This document shows, piece after piece, positions 37,111 to 45,016 of a DNA stretch of 64,000 nt (position 1 is the stretch's first letter; the number at the start of each line of letters is the position of its first letter). The DNA is from Desulfobacteraceae bacterium (GTDB lineage Bacteria > Desulfobacterota > Desulfobacteria > Desulfobacterales > RPRI01). The position numbers and the translations under genes are program-made. The notes under the pieces are model-generated. The model did no database searches. It saw only the letters and a list, made by a program, of their open reading frames with translations, and was not told the origin of the DNA. Location of the stretch: the NCBI GenBank assembly GCA_011391695.1, contig JAABQB010000002.1:38252-102251 (forward strand). Direction: 5' to 3'.

Positions 37111-37151
37111 CCTATTAAATTTGTAGGATATTTCCCTATCAATTTTATAGG
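37111..37151 (-). promoter_or_regulatory. Twin 17-bp palindromes upstream of hmcA (candidate Rrf2-type operators)
   Basis: Two 17-bp dyads lie 24 bp apart centre to centre: CCTATTAAATTTGTAGG at 37111-37127 and CCTATCAATTTTATAGG at 37135-37151 (plus strand). Both have the form CCTA-N9-TAGG. On the minus strand a TTGACA box (37155-37160) lies immediately upstream of the pair, so binding there would block hmc transcription. A further dyad, ATAATC-A-GATTAT, sits at 37095-37107 nearer the start codon. Assignment to the Rrf2 regulator at 27270 is inference. Confidence 0.55.
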
Positions 37152-37160
37152 AGATGTCAA

Positions 37161-37557
37161 TATATTTTTTTAAAAATATTATTGTGATGGATTCGCAAGA
37201 AGAAATATTATGCTCTAAACGGTATCCTGATTTTGATACGAATTTTTAATGGGAATTATTTGTACTACTGATCTGGTCAAGTAAAAACGGAAATCGAGCA
37301 TTTTTATTGAGGGTTACGTTATACTGCTTTCAGGAAGGAACAAACGAACCAGATTCAAATAAGTTGCTAATGTTGCGCGTCACGACCGTTAACCCTAAGA
37401 GTGATGATGGGTTTTGTATTATCTGGGTGGGCGTGAAAGCATCCGCCTTTTATATAGCCTGGAAAGTAATTGTCAAAATATGCTTACAAGAGTACCTACA
37501 TAGGGGAGAAACTGAAAGTTGATCGAAATAATATTTGTGGCAACACCTTGATATTAT
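37161..37557. other. Gene-free stretch upstream of the hmc operon
   Basis: About 400 nt of AT-rich DNA between the hmc promoter and tRNA-Arg. A 71-codon plus frame (37307-37522) has no ribosome site and no resemblance to a family, so I do not call it. No repeat class of this window is present here. Confidence 0.5.
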
Positions 37558-37634
<77 letters not shown>

Positions 37635-37737
37635 AAAAAGAAACTTTTGCATAACATCCCCTTTTGCCCGATTTCATCGTCAGGCTCAAATTTCCATCCT
37701 CGAAATACTTAAATGTATTCCTGTGGTTGAAATTATC

Positions 37738-37782
37738 GCCTTCCTTGAACTTGAGCAAAATTGGATGCTCTTCAAAGGTTTC
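37738..37782. repeat. Direct repeat flanking tRNA-His, copy A
   Basis: A 45-nt stretch begins GCCTTCCTT, holds AAAATTGG and CTCTTCAAAGGT, and recurs in diverged form at 37941-37984 on the other side of tRNA-His. On the minus strand both copies read FEE(H/C)PI, so they may be remnants of one short coding piece duplicated with the tRNA. Confidence 0.5.
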
Positions 37783-37790
37783 TTGAAAAA

Positions 37791-37867
37791 TGGGGTGAGT
37801 GAAGGGGATTGAACCCTCGACAACCGGGGCCACAACCCGGTGCTCTGCCAACTGAGCTACACCCACC
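37791..37867 (-). tRNA. tRNA-His (anticodon GTG)
   Basis: The minus-strand cloverleaf carries the extra 5' G that pairs with C73, as tRNA-His requires (GGTGGGTG with CACTCACC). The anticodon loop is TTGTGGC (GTG), the T arm is GGGTTCAATCC, and the 3' CCA is encoded. It is flanked by a duplicated 45-nt segment, and a heptamer array begins 7 nt beyond its 5' end. Confidence 0.96.
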
Positions 37868-37873
37868 ATATTT

Positions 37874-37908
37874 GGTTTCTGGTTTCTGGTTTGTTGTTTC
37901 TGGTTATT
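37874..37908 (-). repeat. Short heptamer array (5 words) next to tRNA-His
   Basis: GGTTTCT words repeat with single changes (GGTTTGT, TGTTTCT, GGTTATT) in unbroken register immediately upstream of tRNA-His. On the tRNA's strand these are the AGAAACC/AACCAG class, the class found nearest to gene starts elsewhere in the window. Confidence 0.65.
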
Positions 37909-37940
37909 CTCTTTAACCGGAAACTTAAGCCTTTATTTTT

Positions 37941-37984
37941 GCCTTCCTTTTATTTGGAAAATTGGGCACTCTTCAAAGGTCTCG
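37941..37984. repeat. Direct repeat flanking tRNA-His, copy B
   Basis: A diverged copy of 37738-37782: it shares GCCTTCCTT, AAAATTGG and ACTCTTCAAAGGTCTC. It is two bases shorter. Together the copies bracket the tRNA-His gene. Confidence 0.5.
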
Positions 37985-38033
37985 GCGCTTTCTACCAAAT
38001 AAGAGAATGCATTTCAAGAGATATTTTAAAAAA

Positions 38034-38243
38034 CAGTGAATAGTGAACAGTGAATAGTGAATGGTAAAGAAAGGATTTGAGAGGTCAATGGTTCGAGGGA
38101 CAGAGGCTATAGATTTCAGGGATCAGGGGCCAGGGGTCGGGGGAAAGAACGTGAATCGTAGATCGTGAATAGTGAACCGAATTACGAGCAACGATCCACG
38201 ATCAACGAAGTACGAAATTTGATGTCCGATATTCGAAATTCGA
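38034..38243 (+). repeat. Heptamer array (30 words) downstream of selB
   Basis: Thirty consecutive 7-nt words hold one register. CAGTGAA and TAGTGAA come first, then AGGGATC and AGGGGTC, then GAATCGT, TCCACGA and TATTCGA. It ends 14 nt from the selB stop. Its word order runs with the plus strand, the one array whose polarity does not fit the adjoining minus-strand gene. Confidence 0.8.
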
Positions 38244-38256
38244 CTTTCCTGCCTTT

Positions 38257-40167
38257 CTATCCTTTCCGCAGTTTCCGAATATCCCCGATACGGATTGTCA
38301 CATTCTTTGAATCAAAATATTCGAGAAGGGGTATAAGGAACTTGCGGGATGCTCCCGTCATATCTTTAAATTGCGGAGTCGTCATTTCGCCGTTATTTTT
38401 GAGAAATTCGATAATCCTGTCTTTTATGTCATTGATATTGTCGGTATGGAAATAGAGGTCTTCCTTTATCTTTAACAGGATTCCCTCGTCAACAAGAAGC
38501 GTGAGCACCTCTTTCGCCCCTGCAGGGTCCATTTTATGTTCTTGAACCAATTCCTTCAGATATGGAGGTGTGAGTCCGCTCTCTTTATAGGCCTTTATTA
38601 TTTTAATTTTTATGCTGCTCTGATCTTCCCCGAGCGAAACCTTATGTCCTTCGAGACGAACCATGTCCTCGTCAAGGGCAATCTTTTTATCTTTTATCAT
38701 CTGGTTGATTATGAGGATAAAAAGCTTCGGGTTCAGAAAATCCGGTAATTTGGATTTAAGCTCCTCCTTTGGCATGCCTGCTTTAAGAGGGTTTGACTTG
38801 TGGTAAGCATCTATATAATCGTGCATTTCCTTCTTGAGATTCTCGATACCGGCCTGGTGAAGATAAATTCTGCTCTCTTTATCAATAAGGACAATCTTTT
38901 TTTTCGAGAGAAGATTTTGCAGGCCGCTGTCAAGATTCTTTTCGGTAATGTTTGTCATGACCTTCAAATCCGAGAATGAGACGCCCATGTATCCTGATTC
39001 CGCGACATAATAACCGACCAGTTCTTCAGCCGGGAGACTCGAAAGATTTTTTAAGGCTTCCGTGACTTCAGGCTTAAATCTCTTATGCTTCCGGGGGACC
39101 GGGTTGAGAATCTGCCCGCCTGCTATTGTTCTTACTGGAGAAAAGCTCCTGAGAACAAACCTGTCATCTTTTACAACCGCCGTTGGCGTGTCGAGCCTGA
39201 TCTGTACCACAGTCTCTTCTCCGGGAAGAAGCTCCTCCCTGTCAAGCAGAATAAGATTCCCCAGTATTTCGCTTGTGCCGGTATGGAACCTGACGCGGGT
39301 GCGGTTTTTGACAGGCTTCCTGTTGCTTTTAAGAAAGTGCAGGGAAACGTCGAGCATGTACCCTGGAATTAAGGCGCCGGGCGTGGAAACGACTTCTCCA
39401 CGATCCACGGATGTTTTGTCAAGTCCCTGGAAATTGATCGCCGTCCTCATGCCGGCAACAGCTTCGTTCACGCTTTCATTATGAACCTGGATTCCGCGCA
39501 CTTTGGAAGTTACGCCTGACGGATATATCATGATCGTTTCCCCGACCTCTACCTTTCCGGATATCAGGGTGCCGGTTATAACAGTGCCGAATCCCTTCAT
39601 TGTAAAAACCCTGTCCACGGGAAGTCGGAAGAGTCCTGAAGAGGAGCGTCCGGGAATTTTCGGGCTCAGTTCATCAAGCGTTTTTATGAATTCGGGAATT
39701 CCCTTTCCGGTTACGGCCGATATGGGAAGAAGAGGGGCGTCGTCGAGAAAAGTGTCTTTTACAAACTTTTTGATGTCATCTGTTACAAGCTCCAGCCATT
39801 CATCATCTACAAGATCCGTCTTGGTAAGGACAACAAAACCGTACTTTATCCCGAGGAGTTGGCAGATCTCCATATGCTCCCTTGTCTGGGGCATCACGCC
39901 TTCATCCGCAGCTATCACCATTGCCACAACGTCAATGCCCGTGGCTCCGGCAACCATGTTTTTTACAAATTTTTCATGTCCCGGGACATCCACGATTCCG
40001 ATTCTCAGGCCGCCCGGAAGATCCAGCCACGCGAACCCGAGCTCTATTGTTATTCCACGGAGCTGTTCTTCCTTGAGCCTGTCTGTATTTATGCCTGTGA
40101 GGGCCTTAACGAGAGTTGTTTTCCCGTGATCGATGTGTCCGGCGGTTCCAAGAACAATCTGTTTCAC
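38257..40167 (-). CDS. selB: Selenocysteine-specific elongation factor SelB
   Basis: This translation GTPase of 636 residues delivers Sec-tRNA to UGA codons that carry a SECIS element. The G domain has [13 protein letters not shown] at the N-terminus, [10 protein letters not shown] (switch region), DVPGHEKF and [10 protein letters not shown]-Tu-like domains II and III follow, with [13 protein letters not shown]. The C-terminal third is a set of winged helices (including [24 protein letters not shown]) that bind the SECIS loop. The length is normal. The organism should therefore use selenocysteine. No selA, selD, tRNA-Sec or obvious selenoprotein lies in the window. Confidence 0.95.
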   Translation of the reverse strand: MKQIVLGTAGHIDHGKTTLVKALTGINTDRLKEEQLRGITIELGFAWLDLPGGLRIGIVDVPGHEKFVKNMVAGATGIDVVAMVIAADEGVMPQTREHMEICQLLGIKYGFVVLTKTDLVDDEWLELVTDDIKKFVKDTFLDDAPLLPISAVTGKGIPEFIKTLDELSPKIPGRSSSGLFRLPVDRVFTMKGFGTVITGTLISGKVEVGETIMIYPSGVTSKVRGIQVHNESVNEAVAGMRTAINFQGLDKTSVDRGEVVSTPGALIPGYMLDVSLHFLKSNRKPVKNRTRVRFHTGTSEILGNLILLDREELLPGEETVVQIRLDTPTAVVKDDRFVLRSFSPVRTIAGGQILNPVPRKHKRFKPEVTEALKNLSSLPAEELVGYYVAESGYMGVSFSDLKVMTNITEKNLDSGLQNLLSKKKIVLIDKESRIYLHQAGIENLKKEMHDYIDAYHKSNPLKAGMPKEELKSKLPDFLNPKLFILIINQMIKDKKIALDEDMVRLEGHKVSLGEDQSSIKIKIIKAYKESGLTPPYLKELVQEHKMDPAGAKEVLTLLVDEGILLKIKEDLYFHTDNINDIKDRIIEFLKNNGEMTTPQFKDMTGASRKFLIPLLEYFDSKNVTIRIGDIRKLRKG

Positions 40168-40240
40168 AGATATAATATCTCCTTATTTATAAAGGATATG
40201 GTCATATGGTAAAAAAAAGGGGTTCGAGGATTTGACTGAA

Positions 40241-40342
40241 AATGAATATCGAATATCGGACATCGAATATCGAAAAACGAAGTACGATGTACGATATACG
40301 AAGTTCGGCCTTTCACTTGCCTTACGCCTCATGCCTTTTATG
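40241..40342 (-). repeat. Heptamer array upstream of selB (about 14 words)
   Basis: On the plus strand ATCGAAT, ATCGGAC, TACGATG and TACGAAG words pass into TGCCTTA/CGCCTCA words without leaving the 7-nt period. The last word contains the stop codon of the small membrane protein gene (40338-40340). Read toward selB, GGC-type words come first and TTCGATG-type words last. Confidence 0.75.
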
Positions 40343-40508
40343 ACTTCCTCTTTCTCCAGTATTCAAGAACATAAGCTACCACGACTAAAAAAGCACCCAA
40401 CCCGGCAACATATATGATTTTCCAGTCCGGATAAAAAAACCGTGACAACAAAACGGCAAATGCCGCACCAAGTATAATCCTTATTATAAAAACATAAAAT
40501 CTGTTCAT
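40338..40508 (-). CDS. Small two-helix membrane protein, unknown function
   Basis: A 56-residue protein with two predicted membrane helices (FYVFIIRIILGAAFAVLLS and IIYVAGLGAFLVVVAYVLEY) and a basic RKRKS tail. The ATG at 40508 is chosen because the longer open frame (to 40598) is translated heptamer repeat. It resembles small hydrophobic proteins found next to selB or hemW in related genomes, but I cannot assign a role. It lies between two heptamer arrays. Confidence 0.65.
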   Translation of the reverse strand: MNRFYVFIIRIILGAAFAVLLSRFFYPDWKIIYVAGLGAFLVVVAYVLEYWRKRKS

Positions 40509-40514
40509 GGTTAT

Positions 40515-40780
40515 GATCCGTACATCGAAGTTCGTACATCGAATATCGAAACAGTGAATAGTCGTTAGTGAATAGTGAATAGTAAAAAAAGGGTTCAAGT
40601 GGCATGTAAATCCGAATATTAAATTTCGGACATCGAATTTTACCTTCAGCCTTCAGCCTATAGCCTATCTTCTGCTTTATGTCTCACATGCCTTACTGAT
40701 CCTTGACCCCTGATAACTGATCACTAATAACTGATCACTGACCTCTTCCGCCTCACGCCTCATGCCTACCCACTATTCAC
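40515..40780 (-). repeat. Heptamer array (38 words, 266 nt) between hemW and the small membrane protein gene
   Basis: Thirty-eight consecutive 7-nt words run without a single register slip. Word classes include ACATCGA, AATAGTG, AGCCTTC, TGATCAC and TCATGCC. The array fills the whole intergenic space: it starts 6 nt before the ATG at 40508 and its last word contains the hemW stop codon (40777-40779). This is the longest uninterrupted array in the window. Confidence 0.85.
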
Positions 40781-41898
40781 ATCCTACATACAAACTCGGC
40801 GCAAATGCTGTCAAGAAGAACCATTCCTTTTCTTGTGAGAGCGCACCTGTCATCGCGAATAACTACAAGCTCCTTTTTGGTTAAATCCGAAATGGTATCA
40901 CTGAATATATCCTCAAACCTTACATTGAAATATTCATTAAAATAACAGATATTTATCCCGCACTTTTGCCTCAGGCCAAGAAAGACGGCTTCAATAATCT
41001 GCTGTTCTCTTGTTAGATCCTCTTTTCTTTCTACAGGTGGTATTCCGGCTCCAACATTTTTTATATAACCGGAAACATTTCGCCTGTTCCAGCTTCGCAT
41101 TGTTCCGTAAAATGAATGAGCTGAAGGACCGAGCCCGATATATGGCGCAAAAGCCCAGTACTTTGTATTATGCCGGGATATTTTCTCTTCGGAGCGAGCG
41201 AAATTGGAAATTTCATAATGGATATAACCCTTGTTTTCAAGAAAATCTCCTGTTGATCCGAACATGGAGACTGCAAGGGATTCTGATATCGGTTTAAACC
41301 TGCCGTTTTTTTGATCTTCATAAATCGGTGTTCCGTGTTCATAAGTTAGCATGTAACAGGAGAGATGCTCCGGTTCAAACCGGAGGGCTGTTTCAAGATC
41401 AAAAAGCCATGACTTGACGGTCTGCCCCGGAAGCCCGCTTATAAGATCAAGACCGATGTTTTCGAAACCGGCATTTTGCGCACATTTGATAGCCGTTTCT
41501 CCTTCTTCGGCCGAATGAATCCGGCCCAGAAAGTTCAGATTGCCGTCCTGAAAAGACTGAATTCCGATGTTGACCCGGTTTATGCCCGATTGCCGGAAAT
41601 TCTTTAATGATTCAGCAGTTACTGTCCCGGGGTTGACTTCGATTGTTATTTCAGGATCGGGTGTTATTTGAAAAAGGGAAAACGCTTTTTTTATAATTCT
41701 GTCTATCTCTGTTGATTTGAGAATAGAAGGGGTGCCGCCACCTATGTACAGAGTATCAAACAGTAGCCCGACTTCACTGTACATCTCCATTTCAAGTATC
41801 AGGGTATCGACAAATGCTTTGACAATCGAATGATCTGTGACGGAATAAAAATCACAGTAAGGGCATTTTCTCACGCAGAATGGGATATGGATGTACAT
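40777..41898 (-). CDS. hemW: HemW-like radical SAM protein (coproporphyrinogen III oxidase family)
   Basis: This 373-residue radical SAM protein starts MYIHIPFCVRKCPYCDFYS with the CX3CX2C cluster motif at residues 8-15. GGGTPSIL, the SAM-binding glycine loop, follows, with IEVNPGTVT and RVNIGIQSFQ. HemW proteins bind haem and act as haem chaperones rather than oxidases; the Cys after the motif is absent (CDFYS), as in HemW. The frame continues to 41949 within a heptamer array, so the exact start is uncertain; no clear ribosome site precedes 41898 other than GGAACC in the array. Confidence 0.88.
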   Translation of the reverse strand: MYIHIPFCVRKCPYCDFYSVTDHSIVKAFVDTLILEMEMYSEVGLLFDTLYIGGGTPSILKSTEIDRIIKKAFSLFQITPDPEITIEVNPGTVTAESLKNFRQSGINRVNIGIQSFQDGNLNFLGRIHSAEEGETAIKCAQNAGFENIGLDLISGLPGQTVKSWLFDLETALRFEPEHLSCYMLTYEHGTPIYEDQKNGRFKPISESLAVSMFGSTGDFLENKGYIHYEISNFARSEEKISRHNTKYWAFAPYIGLGPSAHSFYGTMRSWNRRNVSGYIKNVGAGIPPVERKEDLTREQQIIEAVFLGLRQKCGINICYFNEYFNVRFEDIFSDTISDLTKKELVVIRDDRCALTRKGMVLLDSICAEFVCRM

Positions 41899-41910
41899 GC
41901 CGGCGCGGCT

Positions 41911-42050
41911 GGTTCCGGGTTTCTGGTTTGAATTTCGTACATCGTACATCGTACTTCGAATATCGTCTCCTGATTACTGATCCCTGGCCCCTGATCCCTG
42001 ACATCGTACATCGAATTTCGACTTACATCTTACGCCTTTCGCCTCAAGCC
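41911..42050 (-). repeat. Heptamer array (20 words) between korC and hemW
   Basis: Twenty words in one register: GGTTTCT, ACATCGT, TCCCTGA, CATCGAA, then TTACGCC and TCAAGCC. The terminal word contains the korC stop codon (42044-42046). Read toward hemW, the order is GGC words, CAGGGAT words, TTCGATG words, then AACCAGA words. Confidence 0.8.
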
Positions 42051-42589
42051 TTATAAGGTTCTCCCAGTTTTATTCCAAGCTCAAGAGCTTTCCTGTTTAT
42101 TTCTATCATATTTGCCGGTACTCTTTTACCAAGCACTTTCATTATCGATTCGGGCCTTACCACTTCCATTATCCCGATTACGGCTCCGAGCATACATATA
42201 TTGAAAACAACCGGTTTTCCTATCTGATCCATGACTGTCTGATACATTGGAAGTTCTCTCTGGCGCGCGTCGACTTTTTTATGAGTTTTTACAAAGCGGG
42301 TATCGGTAATAAGGAGACCTCCAGGACGGATAATTGGTGAGAATTTATGGTATGCTTCCTGGGTCAGGCAGACAAGAATATTGGGATGCGTTACCTTGGG
42401 GAAATTTATTTCGGTATCTGATATAAGCACATCGGCCTTTGTTGCACCGCCTCTCGCTTCAGCTCCGTAAGACTGGGACTGAACTGCAACAAGGTTTTCA
42501 TAAAGCACGGCTGCTTCGGCAATTATTATAGAGGCGGTAATCACTCCCTGGCCGCCGGAACCCGAAAATACAATCCTGATTCTTTCCAT
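42044..42589 (-). CDS. korC: 2-oxoacid:ferredoxin oxidoreductase, gamma subunit
   Basis: This subunit of 181 residues has the POR/KOR gamma fold: RIRIVFSGSGGQGVITAS at the N-terminus, QSQSYGAEARGGATKADV, and a C-terminal VPANMIEINRKALELG helix. It participates in the oxidative decarboxylation of a 2-oxoacid with CoA and ferredoxin. The ATG at 42589 lies 2 nt after korB's stop; the longer frame to 42640 would overlap korB. The last residue and stop come from a heptamer word. It is the last gene of korDABC. Confidence 0.92.
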   Translation of the reverse strand: MERIRIVFSGSGGQGVITASIIIAEAAVLYENLVAVQSQSYGAEARGGATKADVLISDTEINFPKVTHPNILVCLTQEAYHKFSPIIRPGGLLITDTRFVKTHKKVDARQRELPMYQTVMDQIGKPVVFNICMLGAVIGIMEVVRPESIMKVLGKRVPANMIEINRKALELGIKLGEPYKA

Positions 42590-42591
42590 GA

Positions 42592-43395
42592 TTACTTCCC
42601 CTTCATCGCCCTTTCGATGATTTTGCCGTATTCGCTGCAATACTCCGGCATATCTTTTTTTATGAAAACACCTCTTTCAATGAGGCTCTGATTATCCTGT
42701 TTTGCCTTTGAACCGATCGGAGTTGTGTTGTCCCTCATACGCTCCATCATCTCGAAGGCGCTGCCTTCCTTGTTTTTTCTCCCGAAGTAAGTCGGACACT
42801 GGGAAAGAATTTCAACCACCGAAAAACCCTTATGATTAATAGCCTCTTTAATAATATCGGGAAGCTGCTGGGCGTGGTATGTCGTTGTGCGTGCCACGAA
42901 GGTCGCGCCTGCGGCTGTTGCAAGGTCAACAATATCAAATGAATGGTCGATGTTTGTGTAAGGCGCTGTTGTTGCAAGTGTTCCATAACCTGAAAGAGGC
43001 GAGTACTGCCCTCCCGTCATTCCGTATATCCGGTTATTCATGATTATTGCGGTCATGTCTATGTTGCGGCGCGCAGCGTGTATGAAATGATTTCCTCCTA
43101 TTGCAAGGGCATCCCCGTCGCCCATCGGAACTATGACATTAAGTTCGGGCCTGCTCATTTTTATCCCTGTCGCGAAGGCAAGCGCCCGGCCATGAACCGT
43201 ATGGAGGGTGTGAAAATCAAGATAACCGGAAATTCTTGATGAGCAGCCTATGCCTGAAACCATTACAATGTCGCTCTTATCTATTCCAAGCTGTTCAACG
43301 GCTCTTATAAGGCCGTTTAAAACAATGCCGTGACCGCATCCCGGACACCACATGTGGGGAAAGAATCTCTCTCTTATGTAATCTTTTATTGCCAT
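42592..43395 (-). CDS. korB: 2-oxoacid:ferredoxin oxidoreductase, beta subunit (TPP-binding)
   Basis: The protein has 267 residues. Thiamine diphosphate and cluster binding are shown by MWCPGCGHG near residue 17, SGIGCSSR, HTVHGRALAFATGIK, the TPP motif MGDGDALAIGGNHFIHAARR and NNRIYGMTGGQYSP. The substrate is most likely 2-oxoglutarate, as in other four-subunit KorABCD enzymes, giving succinyl-CoA for the reductive or oxidative branch of the TCA cycle; another 2-oxoacid cannot be excluded. It is 3 nt after korA. Confidence 0.93.
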   Translation of the reverse strand: MAIKDYIRERFFPHMWCPGCGHGIVLNGLIRAVEQLGIDKSDIVMVSGIGCSSRISGYLDFHTLHTVHGRALAFATGIKMSRPELNVIVPMGDGDALAIGGNHFIHAARRNIDMTAIIMNNRIYGMTGGQYSPLSGYGTLATTAPYTNIDHSFDIVDLATAAGATFVARTTTYHAQQLPDIIKEAINHKGFSVVEILSQCPTYFGRKNKEGSAFEMMERMRDNTTPIGSKAKQDNQSLIERGVFIKKDMPEYCSEYGKIIERAMKGK

Positions 43396-43398
43396 GTT

Positions 43399-44550
43399 CT
43401 ATACTCCCATACCCTGGATCAGCCGCATTATGTTTCTTATATCTGTCGGAGTTATCAGCGCCCCGTCGATACGGTTTGCAAGATAAACATTTTCAGGCTT
43501 GTCAACGGCCATTTTGACCTGTTGAAGCACCTGCCCCATATTCATTTCAACAACTATCACGCTTGTCGCTTTGGCGCATTTTTCCCGCACAATCTGGGCA
43601 GGAAAGGGCCACAGTGTCTGGAGTTCAAGAAGCCCGAGGCTTTCTCCCCTTGCTCTCCTGTTTTTAACCACATGAAGGGCGGAGCGTGCCGAAGAGCCGT
43701 ACGAAACAAGAACGGTCCTGGCATCTTCAAGAAAATATTCCTTGTACCTTGCAATTGTGTTTTCATTATTTGTGATTTTATCTACAAGATGGCGGAGAAG
43801 CCCGTGAACAACAGCCGGATCGCTTGATGGAAAGCCCCACATGTCATGAAAAAGACCAGTGACATTAAACCTGTGAATTCCGCCGAAGTCCGACATCGGC
43901 AGGCGGCCGTCTTCCCGCGGGAGGTAGGGATGGTAATCAACCCCCCTTTTAACGGAAGTTCTGAGCCGCTCAACAATTGGAAGTTCCCCTTTTTCAGGGA
44001 ATACCAGGCGTTCCCTCATATGCCCTATGATTTCATCGAAAAGAAGGATAACAGGAGTCCTGTAGGTTTCGGCCATGTTGAATGCATCGACCGTCAAGGA
44101 GAATATATCCTGGTGATTCGATGCGGTAAGAGCTATTATGGCATGATCTCCATGAGTTCCCCATCTGGCCTGGTTTACATCACCCTGGCTGACATGCGTA
44201 GGGTTGCCTGTTGAAGGCCCTCCGCGCTGGACATTTACGATCACGCAGGGAATTTCAGCCATAACCGCATAACCGAGGGCTTCCTGCATAAGTGAAAAAC
44301 CGGGACCGCTCGTGGCTGTCATAACTTTATTGCCGGTTAAAGACGCTCCGATGATTGCACAGATTGATGCAATTTCATCTTCCATCTGGAGAAACCTGCC
44401 GCCTATCTGAGGGAGTTTTACCGAAAGATGTTCGGCTATTTCTGTGGAAGGCGTTATGGGATAGCCGGCAAAAAAATTGAGACCTGCATACAATGCCGCT
44501 TCAACGCAGACTTCATTTCCCTGAATAAATTTTATATTCTTTTCATTCAT
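43399..44550 (-). CDS. korA: 2-oxoacid:ferredoxin oxidoreductase, alpha subunit
   Basis: The protein has 383 residues with the POR alpha fold: FIQGNEVCVEAALYAGLNFFAGYPITPSTEIAEHLS at its N-terminus, a glutamate-rich MEDEIASICAIIGASLTG pocket, TSGPGFSLMQEALGYA, and QRGGPSTGNPTHVSQGD. The last two are diagnostic of 2-oxoglutarate/2-oxoisovalerate type alpha subunits. It pairs with korB to form the active site. The ATG follows the korD stop by 9 nt. Confidence 0.93.
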   Translation of the reverse strand: MNEKNIKFIQGNEVCVEAALYAGLNFFAGYPITPSTEIAEHLSVKLPQIGGRFLQMEDEIASICAIIGASLTGNKVMTATSGPGFSLMQEALGYAVMAEIPCVIVNVQRGGPSTGNPTHVSQGDVNQARWGTHGDHAIIALTASNHQDIFSLTVDAFNMAETYRTPVILLFDEIIGHMRERLVFPEKGELPIVERLRTSVKRGVDYHPYLPREDGRLPMSDFGGIHRFNVTGLFHDMWGFPSSDPAVVHGLLRHLVDKITNNENTIARYKEYFLEDARTVLVSYGSSARSALHVVKNRRARGESLGLLELQTLWPFPAQIVREKCAKATSVIVVEMNMGQVLQQVKMAVDKPENVYLANRIDGALITPTDIRNIMRLIQGMGV

Positions 44551-44559
44551 ATTATAGCC

Positions 44560-44766
44560 CTATTCAGTGATTATTTCTATGGCAAGATCAGGACATCTTA
44601 ATTCACATAATTTGCATGCTATGCAATCCTCCGGTCTGACCGCAATTGCTTTTTCCTCCGAGTCGAGTTCAAGCACATTTTTCGGGCAGAAATGCACACA
44701 AATGCCACATCCCTTGCACCAGTTCCTGTTTATCCGATGTTCTTTCAGTTTAGGTTTCTTCGCCAT
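44560..44766 (-). CDS. korD: 2-oxoacid:ferredoxin oxidoreductase, delta subunit (2[4Fe-4S] ferredoxin)
   Basis: This 68-residue ferredoxin-like subunit has two cluster motifs, CKGCGICVHFCPKN and CIACKLCELRCPDL, and transfers electrons out of the enzyme. The ATG at 44766 fits the family; the frame is open 30 nt further into heptamer repeat. Its ribosome-binding sequence, AGGAACCAGCGC before the ATG, is itself part of an AACCAGG-type heptamer array that ends 5 nt upstream of the ATG. It is the first gene of the kor operon. Confidence 0.9.
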   Translation of the reverse strand: MAKKPKLKEHRINRNWCKGCGICVHFCPKNVLELDSEEKAIAVRPEDCIACKLCELRCPDLAIEIITE

Positions 44767-44771
44767 GCGCT

Positions 44772-45016
44772 GGTTCCTGGTTTCTGGTTCGAACACCGTA
44801 CATCGTACTTCATACTTCGATGTTCGTGGTTCGATATTTATTGTTTCTGGTTTCTTGTTTATAATTTATGATTCGAATTTCGGACATCGAATTTAGGACA
44901 TCGAAGTTCGTACATCGTACATCGAAGTTCGTGGATCGTTGTTCGTCGTTCAATCTACTATTCACGATCTACGAACCACGGTATTTCCACCTTCAGCCTT
45001 CAGCCTATCGCCTCTT
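44772..45016 (-). repeat. Heptamer array (35 words, 245 nt) between the radical SAM gene and korD
   Basis: Thirty-five words of 7 nt fill exactly the space from 5 nt before the korD ATG to the last base of the radical SAM gene's stop codon. No slip is seen. On the plus strand it passes from GGTTTCT words through ACATCGT/AGTTCGT words to TCTACGA and GCCTTCA words. Confidence 0.85.

Noticed and set aside
37307..37522. 71-codon plus-strand ORF upstream of hmc.
   Set aside because: No ribosome site, no recognisable fold or family, atypical composition.
37874..45016. CRISPR array.
   Set aside because: The repeats are 7 bp, degenerate, without spacers of constant length and without cas genes. They are contiguous words, not repeat-spacer units.
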